From assembly GCA_028866945.1 (NCBI GenBank), contig JAGWHE010000007.1, positions 1 through 41,916 of the forward strand: DNA of 41,916 bases, written 5' to 3'. The notes under the pieces are model-generated. The model searched no databases. It was given only the letters and a program-made list of their open reading frames with translations, and was not told the origin of the DNA. This document shows, piece after piece, positions 38,981 through 41,916 of this stretch (its first letter is position 1; every line of letters begins with the position of its first letter). Position numbers and translations under genes: made by a program. The stretch comes from Nitrososphaerota archaeon (GTDB lineage Archaea; Thermoproteota; Nitrososphaeria; Nitrososphaerales; Gagatemarchaeaceae).

Positions 38981-40228
38981 CTACGCAGGGGCCTCGACCG
39001 ACGGCGGGGCCGCCTGGGCCCGGACCGGCCCCTTGCTCCTGCGCATGGCTTCGGAGAGCGGGGCGCTCTTCATCTCGCCTGTCAAAGGGTTGTAGGTGAC
39101 GAGGGTCGCCCCCTCGATCACCCTCCAGACGAGGCTTCCCAGCCCCAGCCTTTCGACCGCCTCGGATACGGCCTCCGCCTTCACCCTTGTCTTCGGGTGG
39201 CGGGTGATGATGGCGCAGCAGTCCTTGTACTCCTCGATGGAGAGGTCGAAGGTGGCGATCCGCCTCGCGGTCCCGATGATCTCCTCCTTGTCAAAGCCGA
39301 GCAGCGGCCTTAGCACCGGGAGGGTCGAGCCGCGGTCGAACGCTCCGATATTCCAGAGGGTCTGGGACGCTGCCTGTGAAAGCGAGTCCCCGGTGGCTAT
39401 CGCCGAGGCGCCGAACCAGGGGGCCAGGGCCTCGCAGGTCATGCGCATGAACCTCCGGAAGAGCGACGGCTCCAGGTCGTCCTTCTCGCCGACAGTGGCT
39501 AGCTGGTAGTCAGCGAATGGGACCAGGACGAGGGTGCTCTTCCCCCCGTAGGACGAAAGGACCTTCAGGAGCCGGGTGATCTTGCTGTCGAGCGCGGCCT
39601 GGGAGGTTGGGGCGAGGTAGAAGTGGACGTAGACGGGCATGCACCCTCGTTTCATCATGAGCCACGCGGCAACCGGCGAGTCGATGCCCCCCGAGAAGAG
39701 CAGCACCACCCGCCCCGCTGTCCCGACCGGCAGGCCTCCGGGCCCGGCCTGCTTCCCTGAGTAGAGGACGGTGCCGCTTGCAGTCACGTCGACGTGGAGC
39801 ACGACGTCGGGATGGGTCAGGTCGACGCGCATGCCCGTCGCCTCGGCGACCTCGGCGCCGAGCTGGCCCGCGATCTCCTGGGACTTCAGTGGGAACGACT
39901 TGTCCGAACGGCGCGCATCCACCTTGAAGCTCTTCCCTTTCGCGCCCCTGGCCATTTCGAGGACCGAGGGGCGTATCTTCCCCATGTCACTCTCCACCAT
40001 CACCGCGGGCGAGAACCAGGCGACGCCGAAGGTGGAGCCTATCCTCGCGGCGACCTCGTCCCCCGGTCCGACCGCCGTCACCAGCAGCCTGCCTTCGCTG
40101 TGCCGGATGTGAGGATCCATCCCCGACAGGGCGCGCGTCAGGTTCCTCCTCAGGGCGTGGACGAACTCTGGCCTGTTCTTCCCCTTGAGGGCCACCTCTG
40201 CGTAGTGGACGACGTAGTTCTCGGGCAT
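38981..40228 (-). CDS. thiI: tRNA 4-thiouridine synthetase ThiI
   Basis: A 415-residue ThiI with N-terminal ferredoxin-like and THUMP domains (about 1-165) and a PP-loop ATPase. LLFSGGIDSPVAAWLMMKRG carries an intact SGGIDS (179-184). The catalytic cysteine region is EYKDCCAIITRHPK; ATGDSLSQAASQT is the conserved loop. It adenylates and thiolates U8 of tRNA. As in other archaea the C-terminal rhodanese domain is absent, so sulfur comes by another route. The last 20 residues are an Ala/Pro-rich tail. A degenerate paralogue is at 13611. Confidence 0.93.
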   Translation of the reverse strand: MPENYVVHYAEVALKGKNRPEFVHALRRNLTRALSGMDPHIRHSEGRLLVTAVGPGDEVAARIGSTFGVAWFSPAVMVESDMGKIRPSVLEMARGAKGKSFKVDARRSDKSFPLKSQEIAGQLGAEVAEATGMRVDLTHPDVVLHVDVTASGTVLYSGKQAGPGGLPVGTAGRVVLLFSGGIDSPVAAWLMMKRGCMPVYVHFYLAPTSQAALDSKITRLLKVLSSYGGKSTLVLVPFADYQLATVGEKDDLEPSLFRRFMRMTCEALAPWFGASAIATGDSLSQAASQTLWNIGAFDRGSTLPVLRPLLGFDKEEIIGTARRIATFDLSIEEYKDCCAIITRHPKTRVKAEAVSEAVERLGLGSLVWRVIEGATLVTYNPLTGEMKSAPLSEAMRRSKGPVRAQAAPPSVEAPA

Positions 40229-40273
40229 CTAGGGCGTCCTCCGCCAGGCGTGATTAAAGCAGTTCAGGAGGGT

Positions 40274-41140
40274 TCAGTGTAGGACCGCGGCCACCATGGC
40301 GACCACGAAGATGACCGCGAGGTATGGGCTCGAGAACTTGAAGGCGAGCCAGGCGTTGTCCTTGGTCGGCGACCTGAACAGCTTGATGTTGGTCGCCAGC
40401 AGAAGGAGGTCGAAGAGCAGGGCCACACCCAGGTAGACGAAGAACCCGAGGCCGAGGAAATAGTAGGCGAAGAGGAGGCTCACGGGTATCAGCATCAGGG
40501 TGTTGATCACGATATACCTCGACGCCGCCACGGGTCCGACCACCGACGGGAGCATCGGTATGTTCACGGCCGAGTAGTCTTCCTCGGTGATCACAGCCAG
40601 CGACCAGAAGTGGCTCGGGGTCCATACGAACACGAGGGCGCCGAGGAGCCAGCCGACCAGAGCGCTCTGGAAGGTGACCGCGTACCACCCTGCGAGGGCC
40701 GCGCAGCTCCCCGCAAACCCGCCGAGGACTATGTTCCAGGTCGTCCTGGGCTTTAGGAAGAGGGTGTAGACCGGGACGTAGACGAACGCCCCCAGTCCGA
40801 TGAAGAATGTCGCGACGTAATTGAGGGTGAGGAAGGCGACCGCCACCCCCGCGAAGAGGAGCCCGAATCCGAGGAAGAGGGCGTGCCTGGCGGGGACGAT
40901 CTTGCCGGCGGGGAGGGGCCTCCCCATGGTCCTCTTCATCTTGGCGTCCATCCCCATCTCCAGGTAGCTGTTCAGCGCGAGAGCTCCGCTGGAGGCGAAG
41001 GCGCCGCCGAGGAGGACGCCCAGTAGCGTGACGAGTGGGGGAATGCCTCTTGCAGCGACCACCGCGGAACCGAGGGCGGCCATAAGCAGCAGTGGGGTTA
41101 TCTTGGGCTTGGTCAGAGCAAGGTAGTCGGAAAAGCTCAA
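40274..41140 (-). CDS. ctaB: protoheme IX farnesyltransferase (heme O synthase)
   Basis: A 288-residue UbiA-superfamily prenyltransferase with nine helices. It attaches farnesyl to protoheme IX to make heme O, which CtaA converts to heme A. SLEMGMD-like NSYLEMGMDAKMKRTMGRPL (about 57-76) is the first Asp-rich motif with the conserved RTMGRPLP of CtaB/COX10. LTKPKITPLLLM near the N terminus is also diagnostic. It completes the heme A pathway for the coxA product. It stands 45 bases upstream of thiI on the same strand, probably one transcript. Confidence 0.94.
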   Translation of the reverse strand: MSFSDYLALTKPKITPLLLMAALGSAVVAARGIPPLVTLLGVLLGGAFASSGALALNSYLEMGMDAKMKRTMGRPLPAGKIVPARHALFLGFGLLFAGVAVAFLTLNYVATFFIGLGAFVYVPVYTLFLKPRTTWNIVLGGFAGSCAALAGWYAVTFQSALVGWLLGALVFVWTPSHFWSLAVITEEDYSAVNIPMLPSVVGPVAASRYIVINTLMLIPVSLLFAYYFLGLGFFVYLGVALLFDLLLLATNIKLFRSPTKDNAWLAFKFSSPYLAVIFVVAMVAAVLH

Positions 41141-41244
41141 TCAGCGATACTCCGTTGAGCCGAACGCCTTAGGGGCGTGTATTTTGGTCTTCCGTGGATA
41201 CTGGTGAATCATGGCGACGGTTTTCCCCGAGCCTCCGAAGAACG

Positions 41245-41253
41245 GATTTAAGC
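41245..41253 (+). promoter_or_regulatory. TATA box of the last gene
   Basis: GATTTAAGC, centred 26 bases before the GTG at 41275. It fixes this start over upstream ATGs in other frames. Confidence 0.5.
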
Positions 41254-41274
41254 CTCCCTGGCCGGAGAATCTTC

Positions 41275-41916
41275 GTGAAGCACGCGCTTTCACGCCCCTC
41301 CGTGGCCATCGGAGCCATCCTGTTCGCCGGGGGGTGCGCTCTGGTTGCAGGGGAGTCGCTGTATTGGTACGCCTCTCAACACTATGTCCTCGGGCAGGAA
41401 TCGGCTGTCGCCCAGGTGGGGAGCTTCTACGGCTTCGTGGCGCTCGCCATCGGGGTCGCCGTCGCGGGGGCCGTGTTTCTCGGAAGGGGCCTCGCGGGGA
41501 GTGCTGGCGGTCCGCCGGGCTCCGTCTGGACGGTGATTTCAGAGGCCCTGTCGTCTCGCGCCGACGTCAGAGTGGGGGCGGTCGGAGGGGCGATCTACGG
41601 TCTCCTCTATCTCCTCGTCTCCAGCATACTGGTCTACCAGCCCTCGGTCGACTTCGCACAGTACGGCGTCACCGGGCCCTCGGTCGCCGCGGCGACCTGC
41701 TGCGGACCGCCGGGAACGGTCCCTGAGCTCATCGTATACCTTGTGCCCCAGTGGCACATCGCGCTACAGATCCTCCCGCTGGATGCCCTCTTCGCAGTGG
41801 TCATCCCCATGCTCGTGGGGTTAAACCTCGCCGTGGCGGCCCACGCCCTCAGGAATAGGACGCTCCGATCGAATGTGGGATGGCTCGGGACCGTGGGGCT
41901 GACCGCAGGTCTCTTC
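41275..41916 (+). CDS. membrane protein, paralogue of 19098-20171 (3' truncated by window)
   Basis: A partial frame of 214 codons still open at the window end. It begins MKHALSRPSVAIGAILFAGG and has about five helices. An extracellular loop with TCCGPPG is followed by VPQWHIALQILPLDALFAVV, which parallels LVQLNQYVNFIFQPFELALA in the protein at 19098-20171. The end, VGWLGTVGLTAGLF, aligns with TLSGVGAFLGYTA just before TCPSC in that paralogue. The missing C terminus is therefore expected to hold a CPxC motif. Function unknown; both copies flank the oxidase island. Confidence 0.6.
   Translation, partial: MKHALSRPSVAIGAILFAGGCALVAGESLYWYASQHYVLGQESAVAQVGSFYGFVALAIGVAVAGAVFLGRGLAGSAGGPPGSVWTVISEALSSRADVRVGAVGGAIYGLLYLLVSSILVYQPSVDFAQYGVTGPSVAAATCCGPPGTVPELIVYLVPQWHIALQILPLDALFAVVIPMLVGLNLAVAAHALRNRTLRSNVGWLGTVGLTAGLF

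Noticed and set aside
1-41916. tRNA, rRNA, CRISPR array, insertion sequence or prophage
   Set aside because: No T-arm-like GTTCRANNC in a cloverleaf context, no regularly spaced repeats, no transposase or integrase and no direct repeats were seen.

Overview
The window is a GC-rich, gene-dense stretch of an archaeal chromosome. Archaeal markers are RadA, archaeal-type TyrRS and AsnRS, DUF373, AMMECR1, a Mut7-C RNase protein, a stand-alone ThiI without rhodanese domain, a half-size heme A synthase, TATA boxes placed about 25 bases before start codons (leaderless transcripts) and frequent TTG starts. RadA and the many membrane-anchored cupredoxins fit best with the Nitrososphaerota (Thaumarchaeota) or a nearby heterotrophic, oxygen-respiring lineage. 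That placement is an inference; Thermoplasmatota is not excluded. No ammonia-oxidation gene is visible.

Positions 1-20200 are mostly housekeeping: thiolase and acyl-CoA synthetase; DUF373 membrane protein, cis-prenyltransferase UppS and an eL22-like basic protein; two unknown conserved proteins; a Nudix hydrolase; a PadR regulator beside inositol-phosphate synthase; a large surface protein; RadA; AsnRS; a degenerate ThiI paralogue; and an apparent operon tyrS - Mut7-C - AMMECR1 - glycosyltransferase. Genes often converge with overlaps of 4-30 bases.

Positions about 20200-41916 form an aerobic respiration and copper island, interrupted by ThiI: three membrane-tethered type-1 copper proteins, two secreted beta-propeller proteins, heme A synthase (ctaA), heme O synthase (ctaB), a coxB-coxA-orf59-orf71 operon for a B-type-like heme-copper oxidase, a second CuA-like protein, a ZIP-like metal transporter, thioredoxin, an ethylbenzene-dehydrogenase-like surface protein, a large membrane Fe-S protein and many small membrane proteins. 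Probable logic: CtaB and CtaA make heme A, the ZIP-like carrier and thioredoxin may serve metal supply and Cys reduction, and cupredoxins carry electrons to the oxidase.

The most interesting signal is a 16-bp palindrome, CCCTAA-N4-TTAGGG, found only beside promoters of this island. There are two perfect copies, three with one mismatch and weaker ones. At three promoters it lies between TATA box and start codon (repressor-like); at two or three it lies upstream of the TATA box (activator-like). This suggests one undescribed regulator switching the respiratory copper genes. A second strong signal is a gene-free 440-base stretch (21628-22066) with nested long-range complementary helices, a probable structured RNA of unknown family.
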